Origin: Climacium dendroides
Taxonomy: Eukaryota; Streptophyta; Bryopsida; Hypnales; Climaciaceae
DNA length: 64,000 nucleotides
Reading direction: 5' to 3'
Assembly (NCBI GenBank): GCA_950106755.1
Contig: OX467082.1
Span: forward strand, 32,364,001 to 32,428,000
Both the position numbers and the translations under genes were made by a program. The notes below the pieces were generated by a model. That model did not search any database, had not been told where the DNA came from, and saw nothing but the letters and a program-made list of their open reading frames with translations. This document shows, piece by piece, positions 45,192-57,330 of this stretch (the stretch's first letter is position 1; every line of letters starts with the position of its first letter).

Positions 45192-45422
45192 GTCACCCTT
45201 AGATGATGAGCTTATCATTGTAGAAATCATATGTTTGTATATTGTGTGAATTGTTTAGTTAATAAATGCAAAAGCAATTATTGGAAGGCAAACTACTATA
45301 GAAGACATTCCCTTTTCACACAAAATTTGGAGGATGAATAGTTGCACTTTTGTCCTACATGGAGAGATTGTTTGTCATTCATTGGCTAAAAGACATCCTT
45401 AATATTGTTTATGGGTTAACTT
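45192..45422. mobile_element. TTAACCC-family MITE, unit 3 copy
   Basis: Starts tcacccttagatgatgag and ends ttgtttatgggttaac. The interior gatgaatagttgcactttt and gagagattgtttgtcatt match the family. Confidence 0.6.
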
Positions 45423-46241
45423 TGGAAAGATGCCGCCTTGGTAACAAGTACTCTCTCAAAAAATGATTCAATTTTGAACCAATAAATGCATTCTATATTT
45501 CTACAAAAACAAAGAGAGTCATCCATCAAAGAATTACTAACCTCACCATCCTTCCATGGTCAAATAAGTGGAATTGACTTAGTATAGTGAACCACTTTTC
45601 TAGCATCATTAGAATTAGAAAGAGTTCTACAAGAGTGAAAGTGAGCTTAATAGATTCCAAACTTTGAAAGTGAAATTTTGTTGAGGTAGCAATTGCAAAA
45701 TAGTACAACATCAATTCCAATTCTCATTGTATTGCAAGATTACAAGGACTAAAGCCAAATCTCATGTTCCTATTGCTACAAGAATTTGGACTACTATGAA
45801 ATCTTTGGATAGGGAAATTTCTTTGCCATCTTGTCTAATTATATTGTCCTCTGATTTTCATATTTGAAAGGTTTCACATATCTAAGACTTTTAATTTGCA
45901 ATGTTGAAATACCAAGAAAAAGATAATAGAACTTGCAATTGATGTTGACTTGAGCTAAAGTAAGGACACCTTCAATCATCAAAATAAACATTTCAATGGT
46001 GGACACAACTCTAAAATGGTGTTTAGTTGGTTAGTAAATTGGAGCAGAAGGTGTTGCAAGTAGAATCAAAATTTGATGTTGCTCACAGAACATGTATTAA
46101 ATTTCAAAGTTTTGATATATAGGCTTATATCATCAACCTCATCCTTTATAAATAAACAAGTTCGGAATCTTAAACCACCAAAAACATAATTATGCCTCAA
46201 TGATCAAGAAGTCATTTCTAATGCTAGTACTCATAAATCAC
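45423..46241. other. Decayed island of unit 3
   Basis: Degraded counterpart of 12740-13920, without the CACAGGG MITE and with C/G changed to T/A throughout. It contains no open frame matching units 1 or 2. Confidence 0.4.
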
Positions 46242-46250
46242 CATTTGGAT

Positions 46251-46824
46251 AAGGGGAGGACACTGTCCACGTTTTAGCAACCTATGTGTGGCGGAAAAAG
46301 TAATACATGTAATACATCTTAAAATTTAGTTTTTAAAAAAAAATTATGGATAGATTTTACTACTTTAAAAGTTTATGTTTTGAATTATTGGTATTTTTTT
46401 ATGCTAATAGTAATTAGTTATAAATTTATTAAGAAAAAAACAACCATAAAGCTAAAAATAACTTTCACACCTCTATATTATATAAGAAAAAAAATTTGAA
46501 AAATGAAAAAGAAATTCTATAAAATAGCTTTCTATTGAAAGTTTATTTTGGTTGAATATTGGTGCAATAGTCATCTTCATGTGAGTTCTATAAATATTTT
46601 AGTTGGAGAACATGCCATTTTAGTTCATTTTTCAATCCTTTCTAGACAATATATCTTATGTTATTTGGAATTGAAATTTTTGTCAATAGAAACCTTTATT
46701 CATTGTTAAACAAAGCTCAAAATTTTAGGATGAAATTATAGTTTATTCAAAAGTAAATAGGGGGTCAAAAAATCACTCCTCCACATGTGGGTACCTCAAA
46801 TGTAGTGAGAGTGTCCTCCCCGTG
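46251..46824. mobile_element. Mutator-like MITE, copy 2, 9-bp duplication and empty sites
   Basis: 574 bp with ends AAGGGGAGGACACT and, reversed, CACGGGGAGGACACT. CATTTGGAT flanks both sides exactly (46242-46250 and 46825-46833). Units 1 (about 13888) and 2 (about 31655) show the single uninterrupted catttggattacc or its one-base variant. A 9-bp duplication is typical of Mutator-like elements. No transposase. Confidence 0.9.
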
Positions 46825-46833
46825 CATTTGGAT

Positions 46834-47583
46834 TACTTAATTAGGCTCTATATACAAAACAAGTTGTTTAGGAGAACTTAGAGTTTGCTTTGAGGCAAAA
46901 AAAATAGAAATTAGTATTTGGTACCTAGTGGTTGAAGTTGTCAATACCTTAATTTAAAGTGTGATGTCATTGTAAGATTTCTTATCTCAAACACCTATAG
47001 ACTTTGGTATTCCTTTCTAATATTTTTGTACGGATAAGAATTAGACAAACATTTTAATATTTGATCCCTAGAAGAATATCATCTCTATTACCAAAATAAT
47101 CATCCAAAATTATCAAATTTATGGATGAATAAATTTGTCTTTAGTTTCTACAATTCTCTAAAAATCATTCATAAGACACTTTCAATCTTCATAGTCCTAT
47201 TAGCTATTGAAGGTTTGGAGTCTTGAAACGGATTTTCAAGGATTTTGTGTAGGTTCCTATTATATCAACTTTGAGAATAGTTTCATAATTTTTTTAAAAG
47301 TTTAGGAATGTGCTAGTTAGTTGAATTTTCTTGCATTCACCCCTTGAGGTTCATGACTAGGTTTCATTCCAAAAATAAACTTCAAAATTGCAATTTCTAG
47401 TGCAAAGAGCTAGAATGAAAAAAAAAACTATTTTCTTGCATAGTTAGATTGTAAAATATTAGTGTTCAAGCGAAAAGAAAATAGGGTCATTGCAAGAAAC
47501 ATTGTTCCTATTCTCCGACACAATTGGAGTGACTTTTCTTCTTCTGCTACAACCTTTGAATCATTAGTCCTAAGAACATAAAA
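46834..47583. other. AT-rich unit 3 sequence
   Basis: Degenerate counterpart of 13900-14390 and 31670-32110, then about 250 bp with no recognisable feature. Confidence 0.35.
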
Positions 47584-47591
47584 TAATTAGT

Positions 47592-47676
47592 CCCGGAGGT
47601 GCACTACAAAGGAAGTTCATAGATGAGGAGTGACCAAATTTTGGACCCCCTATATTATATCCTAAAATTTTATTTA

Positions 47677-47707
<31 letters not shown>

Positions 47708-48194
47708 TGAATAGATTTTCCTACTCTAAAAGTTTATATTATGAATTATTGGTATTTTTATGTTAATAATAAATAGTTACAAATTTTAGAAGAAAAAAGA
47801 TACACTGTAAAGCTAAAAATAACTTTCACACCCCTATATTATATAAGAAAAAAAATTTGAAAAATGATTTTTTTTTTTTATAAAATAGCTTACTACTGAA
47901 AGTTTATTTTGGCTAAATATTGATATGAAAGGATTGAAAAATAAACTAAAATGGCATGTTTTTCAACTAAAATATTTATAGAGATCACATGAAGATGACT
48001 ATTTAGATGATGTATCACATGTTATTTAGGATTGAAATTTTTGGCAATAGAAACCTATAGACATTGTTAAACAGAGCTCAAAATTGTAGGTTGAAATTAT
48101 AGTTTATTAGAAAGTAATTAGGAAAAGTAGAAATGGGTAGTTAGGGTTTAGTCGCTCCTCACCCATGAACTTCCTTTGTAGTGCACCCCCCATG
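47592..48194. mobile_element. Mutator-like MITE, copy 3
   Basis: 603 bp; ends share GGTGCACTACAAAGGAAGTT in inverted orientation. TAATTAGT flanks both sides (47584-47591 and 48195-48202). The interior is common with copies 1, 2 and 4 and includes a (TA)n microsatellite at about 47685-47708. Confidence 0.85.
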
Positions 48195-48202
48195 TAATTA
48201 GT

Positions 48203-51200
48203 GGACTTGTCAAACTTGATGGTATTCAAATATCTTATTTTTCTTTAAATTTTTGTTGAAAAATTATAATTGAATATTTATAATTTATCATACTTTGAGG
48301 TTTAGGGATTTTCACTACATTTGGTGTACCCAAATTGAATGACCTAGAGTTGAAATTTTGGTAATCTATTTCTACATTAGGTAGGCATATGCCTACCAAG
48401 GGGCATTTATAAATATATTATTTTGTGTCCTCTAGGTCCATGCAAATAGGGTGAGTACTTCTGAAAATTGAAGATGGTGTCAACTTCATTTTTTTGGTGA
48501 AATTTTGAACAATCTCTAATACTTTGGGTTTGATTTGAGACTTTGAAATGCTTTAATTTAATTATTTTGACATTGTAGAGTTTCTAAGGTTTGACCCTAA
48601 CATTTTTTGACTATGTTTTCACCATAAATGTTCCAAAATTGCCATTTTTAGGACAAGTACCAAATTTTAGAAAGAAATGCTTTCAGACACATCTAATCAT
48701 AGAATATTATAGTACATTGGTTTAAAAAGATGTGGAAAAATTTTCCATCATATAGATTGCAAGATATTAGCATTAGAAGTGACAAAAATCCTTTTTTTAG
48801 CCTTGTGAAAAACTAGGTAGTTGCACTTTTATAAGGTCATAGTTGTAATAAAAAAAAAGTGTCCAAATGGTAGTGCTTCTTTGGATTCTCTCATTAAAGC
48901 AAGTTGGCTATATGTATGAAAATTTTCAAATCATTTGGAATTAAACAGCAAATACAAAAAATATAGTAAGTAGGAAGAAATAGAGAATGATTCAAAATAC
49001 TAAATTGTTAAGAATTTAGTTATGAAATCAAAAATTGTCAATTCTAATGGCTATAATCTTGTAATAAGAAATTTGCATCCTATAATTTTATTTTATTTTC
49101 AAATACATTGAAAATTGAGTTAAATAAAGGATTTCAAAGATTCTTTTAGAGTAGAGAATCTACAATTGTCCGCAAACTAAAACTCCTCATAACTTTCATC
49201 TGGCTAATCAAGATAGAATGATTTAAAGTTTTTTATGTTTATTTAAATTTAGGAAAACAAATTTTTATTTTTATTTAGTCAAAAACAAATATTTTTGAGT
49301 TATTTGCCAAGCATTAAAAATTACATATCATACAATACCTTTGCAATTGTTAAGTGACATTTTGTGCTTTCTTTTCCTATGTGATCTTTAACATGTCTAG
49401 TTTTAACCCTAAAGTTCCAAGGCCTTTTTAAAATCAAAACCTACTCAAAACTGCCATTTCTATTGCAAAGAGCAAAAAAATTTTAAATTTTTTTTTTTTT
49501 GCATATCTAACTATAGGATCTTGTAATGCACTAGTATAAAAATGCATGGAAAATTTTCAGAGACTTTGACAGTGTGAATTGCAAGGTATTTGCATTTAAA
49601 GTGAAGAAAACAAGTTCATTTTATACCTTGATTGGCTAGATTTTTTGGGCTTTGAACTTCTTAACTTAAAATTTTTGTACTATTGATTTTGATTTTATAA
49701 TTTTTCATGTTGGAAAATTGAGTTGAAAATCTAGGATTAAAAAATTCAACAAAAATACACTTAATTTTCACTCATTAAATAATTGTTAAGTAGAAGTAGG
49801 TTTAAGATTGAAGGGATAACTAAACTGTTAATAGCTCTAAGGGTGGAATTGAAATACAATAATCCTAATAGTGAGATTGTTCTAGAAAGCAAATTCAACC
49901 CTACCTAACAATTTTTTTTAAAGATTGTGAAAATTGCATTCAAAAATAGATTCTATAAGTTATTTTTTCAAGAAGATACTTAGATTGCTTAAAAAATAAG
50001 ATTGTAAATAATTTTCTCATCTTTAGTCCAAATAGAATGAATAAAAGCTTTAGATGTAGACAAAAATACAATCTTTGAGAAAAAAAATTAAAAATTAAAA
50101 AAATTCAACTCTTTGTGATTTTTTGGAGTTATCCCTTGAGTTGCTTTTTGGACTTGTGGTGGCATAACTTTTGTTTCTAGGCACCAACTAAAATAAATAT
50201 TATATTCCCAAAAGCTAATCTAATTTTCTATCTTCAAAAAAAAAAAATTTAAATCATGTCAAAAATTGAGGTCACACAAGCCTACTTGAAATCCCAAAAG
50301 TCCCTTGTAGGGACTTTGGGAATTTCAATGGTTAAATTTGTATGGTCACAATTTAAAAACAATTGATACAAATTATCAAAATGTTGGCTTCTTGTTCAAT
50401 TTAGAGCAAATTCCTAGAAGCTCAAAAAAGGCCTTGGACATTTAGGGGGTAAATCCTATACTTTCTCCCTTGTGTGTTAGGATTTTGCTAAGTATCAAGG
50501 TTTAGTGCATGCAAGGGATATATTTATTTCAGTGAGAGATTGTGCTTCTAGATAGTCAAAATGACAAAACAAAAAACTTTGTAATGTATCTTTACAATTA
50601 TTGATGGAAAAGAGATGCAAGTTTGTGTAGACCAAGTTGAACTTCTATGTCAATCTTTTAATTTTTTTAAATTTAATCTTTAGGGGGTAAAGTAGGTCAA
50701 TAAATTTCCAAAAATTTACATATCTTTTTAATTATTTATTTTTTGAACAAGCTACTAGGCAATTGCAGTTTTTGAGTAGAATGCCTGAAGGCACTTTCGC
50801 ACCTAGCTTTAGGTAACAATGCTCATAAAAACATAATACCTCTGACAAAGATCAGAAGGTATAGGTTGTATAAAAATATTTGTTTTCAATTGGTTTGGCA
50901 TAAGTGGTTTATTTTAAAGTTATCGGTTGTTCAAACTTGGGGCATAATCTTCTATGTTTTGTACATTGGCTACCACTACATTTCCTCTCCACAATCCTCA
51001 TCCAAAAAATATAAGCGTTAATACCAATGGCAATTGACCATTTGCTACAGCTGAATAAGTTTGGTGGCAATATGAAGTGAACACTTCATTGACAATTGTG
51101 AGAATATTGGGTGGGGATGTCATTTTTATAATCAAATCCATTGTCCATCATAAACTTTCAAAAGGTATGGGATAATTTGAAGATGAGAGTTTGAGCGCTC

Positions 51201-51217
51201 ATTGTTAAAAAAAGCTG
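48203..51217. other. Three kb of AT-rich DNA without genes
   Basis: 48585-49230 is a diverged duplicate of 57345-57990; 49550-50240 of 54480-55200. An 18-bp perfect palindrome (GGTAGGCATATGCCTACC) lies at 48380-48397. No coding frame or RNA gene seen. Confidence 0.4.
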
Positions 51218-51599
51218 AAATTGCATTTGGAGTAGAATTTTAGACCTCATTTAGGCATAGAAAAATTCCTTTTAAAAAAAACTAAACTACAAAATAACTT
51301 GTAGAAAGTTGTAAATTCAAGTTAAATTAAATTTCTAAATTTTTTTTGTAATTTTGAGCCTTTAATCAAAAGTTATGAACAAATTTTAGAAAGGGGTGTT
51401 AAAAATGTCAAGGAAAATGTCCCTCCCAACCCCTCTCTAAAATTTATTCATAACTTATGATTGGAGGCTTTAAATATCAAATGGATTTTTGGAGATGAAT
51501 GATAACTTGACTTACCAACTTTTCTTAGTTTAAATATTTTTGAAAAAAATCATTCTTTTATGCCTACATAAGGTCTAAAATTCTACTTCAAACACAATT
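51218..51599. mobile_element. Foldback MITE, about 380 bp
   Basis: Arms of about 170 bp in inverted orientation, the outer ends aattgcatttggagtag and its near complement ctacttcaaacacaatt, around a centre near 51400-51435 (gtcaaggaaaatgtccctcc). Non-coding. Confidence 0.7.
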
Positions 51600-51608
51600 C
51601 TTACATTT

Positions 51609-51836
51609 CACTAGAAGAATCTTGTGTTTATCTAGACATGGGTTGTCTAACTTGACGTTGTTTACTTAGATGTTCAATGTAGCAATCCGATGTTTTTATG
51701 TCATTGAAGATGTTACAGTGAATGTTAGTGGATGTCAATGTTGACATAAAAGCATGGGGTTGCTACATTGAACATCTAAGTAAACAGAGTCAAGTTAAAC
51801 AACCCATGTCTAAATAAATAGACAATTCTATGAGTG
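51609..51836. mobile_element. Older CACTA MITE related to 29968-30138
   Basis: 228 bp; ends CACTAGAAGAAT and, reversed, CACTCATAGAAT. Subterminal blocks taacttgacg and atgtttttatgtca match the unit 2 element. The flanking triplets (TTT, GTT) no longer match. Confidence 0.75.
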
Positions 51837-51901
51837 GTTGAACTTTTAATTTTCATTTACATATCCCACATAAATTGTTTCACTTCCTACCACCCCTCTT
51901 G

Positions 51902-52876
51902 TAACCCCTCACCGCCCAAGGCCTAACCATGTCAAAAAACAACCTTGCTTTTCGAGTGTTATAAGTCTAAATGTGAGTAAGTTATGAAAATCTCAACCGT
52001 ACAATCTTGTAGTGTGCATGTTGTAAATGGTTTAAATCAAATTTGGGGTCATTTGGCCATATAGATTGAAAGATTATAATGTTTTAGTGTTGACAAAAGA
52101 TGCTGAAATTTTCCTAAAAACACATTTGGAGGTGAAATTCGATTTCTAAACCTACTCAAATGAAAAAACTTTAAACTACAAAGTGATTTAAAATCAAAAG
52201 ACAAACACTTTGGTGGAAAAAAATCATTCAATTGACTCATTTCATTTGCAAAATTGTTTTGAAATGTCAAAAAACAGTGAAAAAAGTAGCAATAAAACAC
52301 ATCTATGGCTGAACCTACCTCTACTAAAATGCTTCTCAGTCAATCATAACTTCTTGGATTGATATGAAATTTTTACCACAAAAACTAGACTAGTATGCTC
52401 AACTTTTCCAACAAAAGTTATTGAAAACAAACCGTGTTTGAAGAAGTTATAAGCTACCGAAGTTCACTGTAACGCAAAAATGTCTGGATTTCAAACTTCG
52501 AATTGCTACCAAGCATTCAAAACAACTTGGATTGACATGAAAATTTTATCACAATAATTAGACTTTATGGGGAACAAAATCCAACAAATTTTATTGAAAA
52601 CTAACATTTGATGAAAAAGATACAAGCCCCCAAAGTTGCAGCAATCTCATTGCAGTGTGGTGAACTCAAATTGAACATGTGAACTTTGAATGGCTTTCAA
52701 AAATTCATTACATTTTGGATAGATCTGAAAATTTTACCACAAAAATATACTATTATGTGCAACTTTCCCAATAAGTTTTATTAAATTTGAACATTGGATG
52801 GAAAAGTAACAACACTTTGAAGTTGACTGCTAGACTGTGTGAGGACACTTTTGGTCCCCTTGGGCGGTGAGGGGTT
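51902..52876. mobile_element. TIR element enclosing a degenerate tandem repeat
   Basis: Ends TAACCCCTCACCGCCCAAGG and its complement CCTTGGGCGGTGAGGGGTTA define about 975 bp. Inside, from about 52335 to 52830, three degenerate copies of a 175-185 bp unit repeat (ttggattgatatgaaattttaccacaa-like starts). The flanking duplication is unclear. Minus frame 52049-52300 is not transposase-like. Confidence 0.7.
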
Positions 52877-53781
52877 AAGAGCTTGTTTTTTCCAATCAAA
52901 CCCAGAATTGTGAGTAGCCCATGAATTTCTGCCAACAATACTTCCTAATTGGGAGCAGTTATCTATTTGGAGTCCAATTAACTAACAACACTCTTCACAA
53001 TCTAGAACCTATGTTTACTGCTGATTCAGGTGCTATGTAAAATTTTTTTGGAATTCATGTAACTGTGTGAACAATGTCCTCATTTATTGACTTAATTACC
53101 ATTTTTTCCCTTTCCAACTCAATGTCTACCTAGAATCGGCATTTATTTAAGAGTGGAAGTGCGAACACACATACGATTCTCTTTCAACAGCCCCCAAAGA
53201 CTCTAGCTTAACGCCAAGTGCAAAAACGCCTTTAGCACAGTGCATCATCTCTCTAGCATCATTTAGTCTTGAGGATTGTGTAGGTAGGCTTCAAAGTTGA
53301 AATTCTATGTTAGTTGATCGTCAGTGGTATTCTCTAATAGTGTTCGTGAAATTTTTTGAGTTTTACCAGTTACTTTTTTTTAGTTCTCATTAGTGTGTCC
53401 TGTACCATTGCCACATTCAAAACAAAAGTAAAAATAATTTTCTAATTTTTTAATTCATAAAAACTTCAAAATTCAATAACATTCTCACTATATGTTCAAA
53501 CACCATGAAACAAAGCCCATGCATCCCTCCTTGCTGAGAGCTTTCTAACGATACCAAGCACACAAGCGGGGGATGTACAATTTGGAAGATTTCAACAAAA
53601 CAAACAAAACAAAATAAACAGCCAAATTTAAGGTATGGATATTGAACTGTTTTTTGAAGAAATGAATCAAGTTATTTTCTCTATTTTTTACTCAAAATAT
53701 AAATTTTATAGATTTTAACCAGTTTTTGCCGATGTTTTCAAATTGGAACTGAATTTTTTCCCAATTCCTCCAACTAACTTT
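52877..53781. other. AT-rich with fragments of unit sequence
   Basis: 53215-53335 is a fragment of the GC-richer island edge (as at 12900-13010). 53390-53630 matches 2665-3190 of the left border. No gene. Confidence 0.45.
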
Positions 53782-53789
53782 GAACTAGC

Positions 53790-54434
53790 CTCAAGGGGTC
53801 ACTTAGAGTGTCCATTAAAAACCACGTGCAAACAAAACTTTGGACCCCCTATATACTTTTTGAATTTTACTTCAAAAATGGTAAATATCATTTTACTTCA
53901 AAAATGGTAAATATCATTTTACTTCAAAAATGGTAACTATCATTTTACTTCAAAAATTTGTAACTAATTATTATTAATAGATTTTTCTACTTTGAAAGTT
54001 TATGTTTTGAATTACTGATATTTTTAGTCATTAATAATAATTAATTACAAATTTTTGAAGTAAAAAGATACACTGTAGAACTGAAAAATAACTTTCACAC
54101 CCCTATATTATATAAGAAAAAATTGTCTAAAAAATTTCTAAAAATTCCTAAAAATAACTCTCTATTTGAAAGTTCATTTGAGTTGAATATTGATGCAATG
54201 GTCTTCTAAATGTGTTCTCTAAAAATATTTGAGTTAAAAAAACATGCCATTTTAGTGCATTTTTAACCTCTTCTAGAAATCATTCCATATATTTATTTGA
54301 GTTTGAAAATTTGGGAGTAGAATCCTATAATCATTAGTAAATAATGTTCAAAATTTGAAGTTAAAATTATAGTTAATTAGAAACCACTTGTCTGCACATA
54401 GTTTGTTGTAGTAGAACTAAGTGCACCCCCCGAG
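53790..54434. mobile_element. Mutator-like MITE, copy 4
   Basis: 645 bp; ends CTCAAGGGGTCACTTAG and, reversed, CTCGGGGGGTGCACTTAG. GAACTAGC flanks both sides (53782-53789 and 54435-54442). Contains a short internal tandem repeat of cattttacttcaaaaatggt at about 53871-53950. Confidence 0.85.
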
Positions 54435-54442
54435 GAACTAGC

Positions 54443-56769
54443 TGCCGGTTTTTTCTGAACACTAGACTAAGATAAGAATGTGTAGAAGAAATTTTGGAAA
54501 CTTTAACCATGTGAATTGAAATTTTCTTCACTTCAAACTTTGAAGTGAAGAAAAACAAGTTTTTTGAACCTTGCCTACCTAGAATTTAAGGCTTTGAATC
54601 TTCTTAGCTTGAATATTTTGCACAACCAATATTGAATTAAATATTTTGTATGCTGAAGAATTGAGGTGAAACTCTAAAAAATAAGATTAAAAGAATCAAT
54701 AGATTTTCATTCTTTAAAATCTTGTTAAGTAGAAGTAAATATAAGATTGGAAGAAACATTGAATTGTTAATTGTAGCTTTTGGATGGAAGTGATACATAG
54801 TAATTCTAGTGATAAGATTGTTCTAGCAAGAAAACTAAACTTTGTCAAACTTTTTTTTAATAAATTGTGAAAATTGTGATTGAAAATGAATTCTATAAGT
54901 TATTTTTCCAAGAAGATGCATGCTTAGATTGCCCAAAAAACAAGATTGTCCATAAATTTCTCACCACTATTCCAAATAGAATGAATCAAATCTTTCCATA
55001 TAAACAAACTTACTTCAAATGAGAAATTAAATTTTAAATTTTGTGATTTTTTTGTGCTACCCAATGAATCCAGTTTCGACTAGGGATGGCATTACTTTTG
55101 CTCTTAGACACTTCTTAAAATAAAAATTATATTCCTAAAAAATTATTGTATTTTTCTATTTTGAATTTAAAAAAACAAACAATAATTGAGACTATAGGAA
55201 GCTATTCAAAATCCATTTTGTGCATGAAGTAATTAATTCATTTGGTGCTTAGAAAAAAATTATGCTCTCATAAGTACAAAATGCTTGACTACGCCTAAAA
55301 AAAATATTAATATTTATTTTCTTGTAGAATATATTTATGTCTTTTGGAAAGATTGGATTCATTCCATTTGAATAAGTGATGTGAAAACAATGAAGTCTTG
55401 TATTGTGAGCAATTATAAGAAAGTCTAAAAAAATAAAGCCTATAGTTTATTTCTAAATTCAATCTTCACAATTTTTCCAAAACTAATATATGCATAGAGT
55501 ATAGATTACTTGCTACAACAATTTGACCATTATACTATTTCCTTCCATCTTATATCTACTTCTACTTAACAATTTTCCTAAGATTGAACAAAAATTATTA
55601 ATTCTTTTTCAAATATTTTTTTTAGATTTCTAATTCAATCCGTATTGTTATCTTTTAAACTTTGAATTCTTTAGTGCAAAAAAATTTCATAGTGTAGAAG
55701 CCTAATTAAGAAAAGTGAAAAATGAAAATTTATTTTTGCTTTGAACACTAATATCTTACAATCTACATAGTACATAGTCAAAGTGTATGAACTTTTTTCA
55801 CACATTCTCATGCAAATTTCGTGCAAGATCTTCTAATTGAATATGCAAGAAAGTAGGTTTTTTTCATAGTGTCTCTTTGTACTAAAAATGGCATTTTTAA
55901 AGTATCTTATTAGTGAAACATATTCATAAAACCTCTAAGGGACAATGTAAGAAAATCCATTCTATACGACCCTCACTATTTGAGTACACAAAGAGTATTT
56001 CAAAGCACTCATTCTATAGTGGTTCTATAATAATAAAAATTATTATTATTATTATACTTGGGGTTATATTCATCTTGATGATTGGTCTCTTGAGAATTAC
56101 ATATATCTTCGCAATCCCTTGATGCATGCAATTCTTGGATACTCCCCTCTAGTGGAAAATAATGTTATATTTTAAAAACCATATTGCAACTATAGAGTTA
56201 TACTCTCTCTAATTCAAAGAGCATTGCGTAATGGTTCAAAGACTTGAAACACACAATTGCTAAATAGAAATGAAAAATGTATTCAAATTACTAGTTGCAA
56301 ATTGATAGGCAATCATTCCAAAGAATGAATTTTTTTGTCTATCTCTTACAAAGCATTGCAAGTTCTACTAAGCATTTCATTAGAGAAAAGGCTCGTAGAG
56401 GTTAGACCGTTTGACTTTTGGTTGATGTACAAATACAATACAATAGGAATAGATATTCATATATAATTCAAAATTACATATTAAATTTTATTAAAAATTA
56501 AAAAAATAAATACTTATCTTAGTAAGTCCTAGAGGATTTCCAATACATCAATAATTATTTCATTTGAATATCATATGCCAAGGTTATTATGGTTCAAGGT
56601 TTTATTGGTGGAAAATCTAAAACCGAAATGAATATTAATGTTTGAAAGTTGGTATACATTTCCAAATTCAATATGTGTCTAGTTTGAAAATTATGCAAGA
56701 TTTTGGAGTATTACATTTAAAAAGGCGTCACCTCACCTTGCTTGAATTTGCCAACCTTCCATGTAGGCA
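54443..56769. other. AT-rich DNA, no gene
   Basis: 54480-55200 repeats 49550-50240. A 33-nt palindrome (16-bp arms, one-base spacer) lies at 54532-54564. 55310-56400 matches parts of 14.2-15.9 kb and 32.2-33.6 kb loosely. An (ATT)n run lies at about 56038-56056. Confidence 0.4.
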
Positions 56770-57330
56770 TAGGCCGGAAAGTGAAAGTTCTCTTTATGCT
56801 TGAGGCAATCATTACTTTAGTAGCTTGAGATAAGGTAGTAGGTCCATAAATCACCCACCTAAGAGCTGAAACTAAATTTTGGGGAGGTGAAGCTTCTTGA
56901 AATATATTTCAATAAAATTTCCTTGAAAGACAAGTGGCATCTTATTTAAGTTGTTTCATATTTTTTTGGAGCTTTGTGGAATTAATTATGAAATTTTGAA
57001 TTTGAAATAGCATAGGGCTCTAAAATTGCCCACCTCCCCAAATGTTCACTATTTGTACATTGCCAAAGGCTATGAAAAAGCTACATATACAAATAGTATA
57101 CATTTGAGGAGGTGGATGGTTTTAAAGCCTATGAACTTGTAGAACCTCCTACCTTTAGTTTACTAATTGAGCAACACGATATATGCATTGATCCCAATTG
57201 AAGCATATGCATTCATTTGATTCTTGCTGAAGATTTCTCAACAATGAGAAACTTATAAATTATGATAAGCAAGCTGCATTTTGGAACGGCATGAACTATT
57301 CTTTGTATCTGTTGCCAAAGGTGGACCACT
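56770..57330. repeat. Unit 3 remnant with deletion of the NOG1-like exons
   Basis: 56770-57150 matches the sequence just before the pseudogene in units 1 and 2 (tttgaggaggtgg, gaacctcctaccttt). It jumps directly to the equivalent of about 19010-19180 (gagcaacacgatatatgc, tgttgccaaaggtg). About 1.9 kb containing all pseudogene exons is missing. Confidence 0.65.

Noticed and set aside
47677..47710. Run of TA repeats as a possible regulatory or origin signal
   Set aside because: A simple microsatellite inside a MITE copy.
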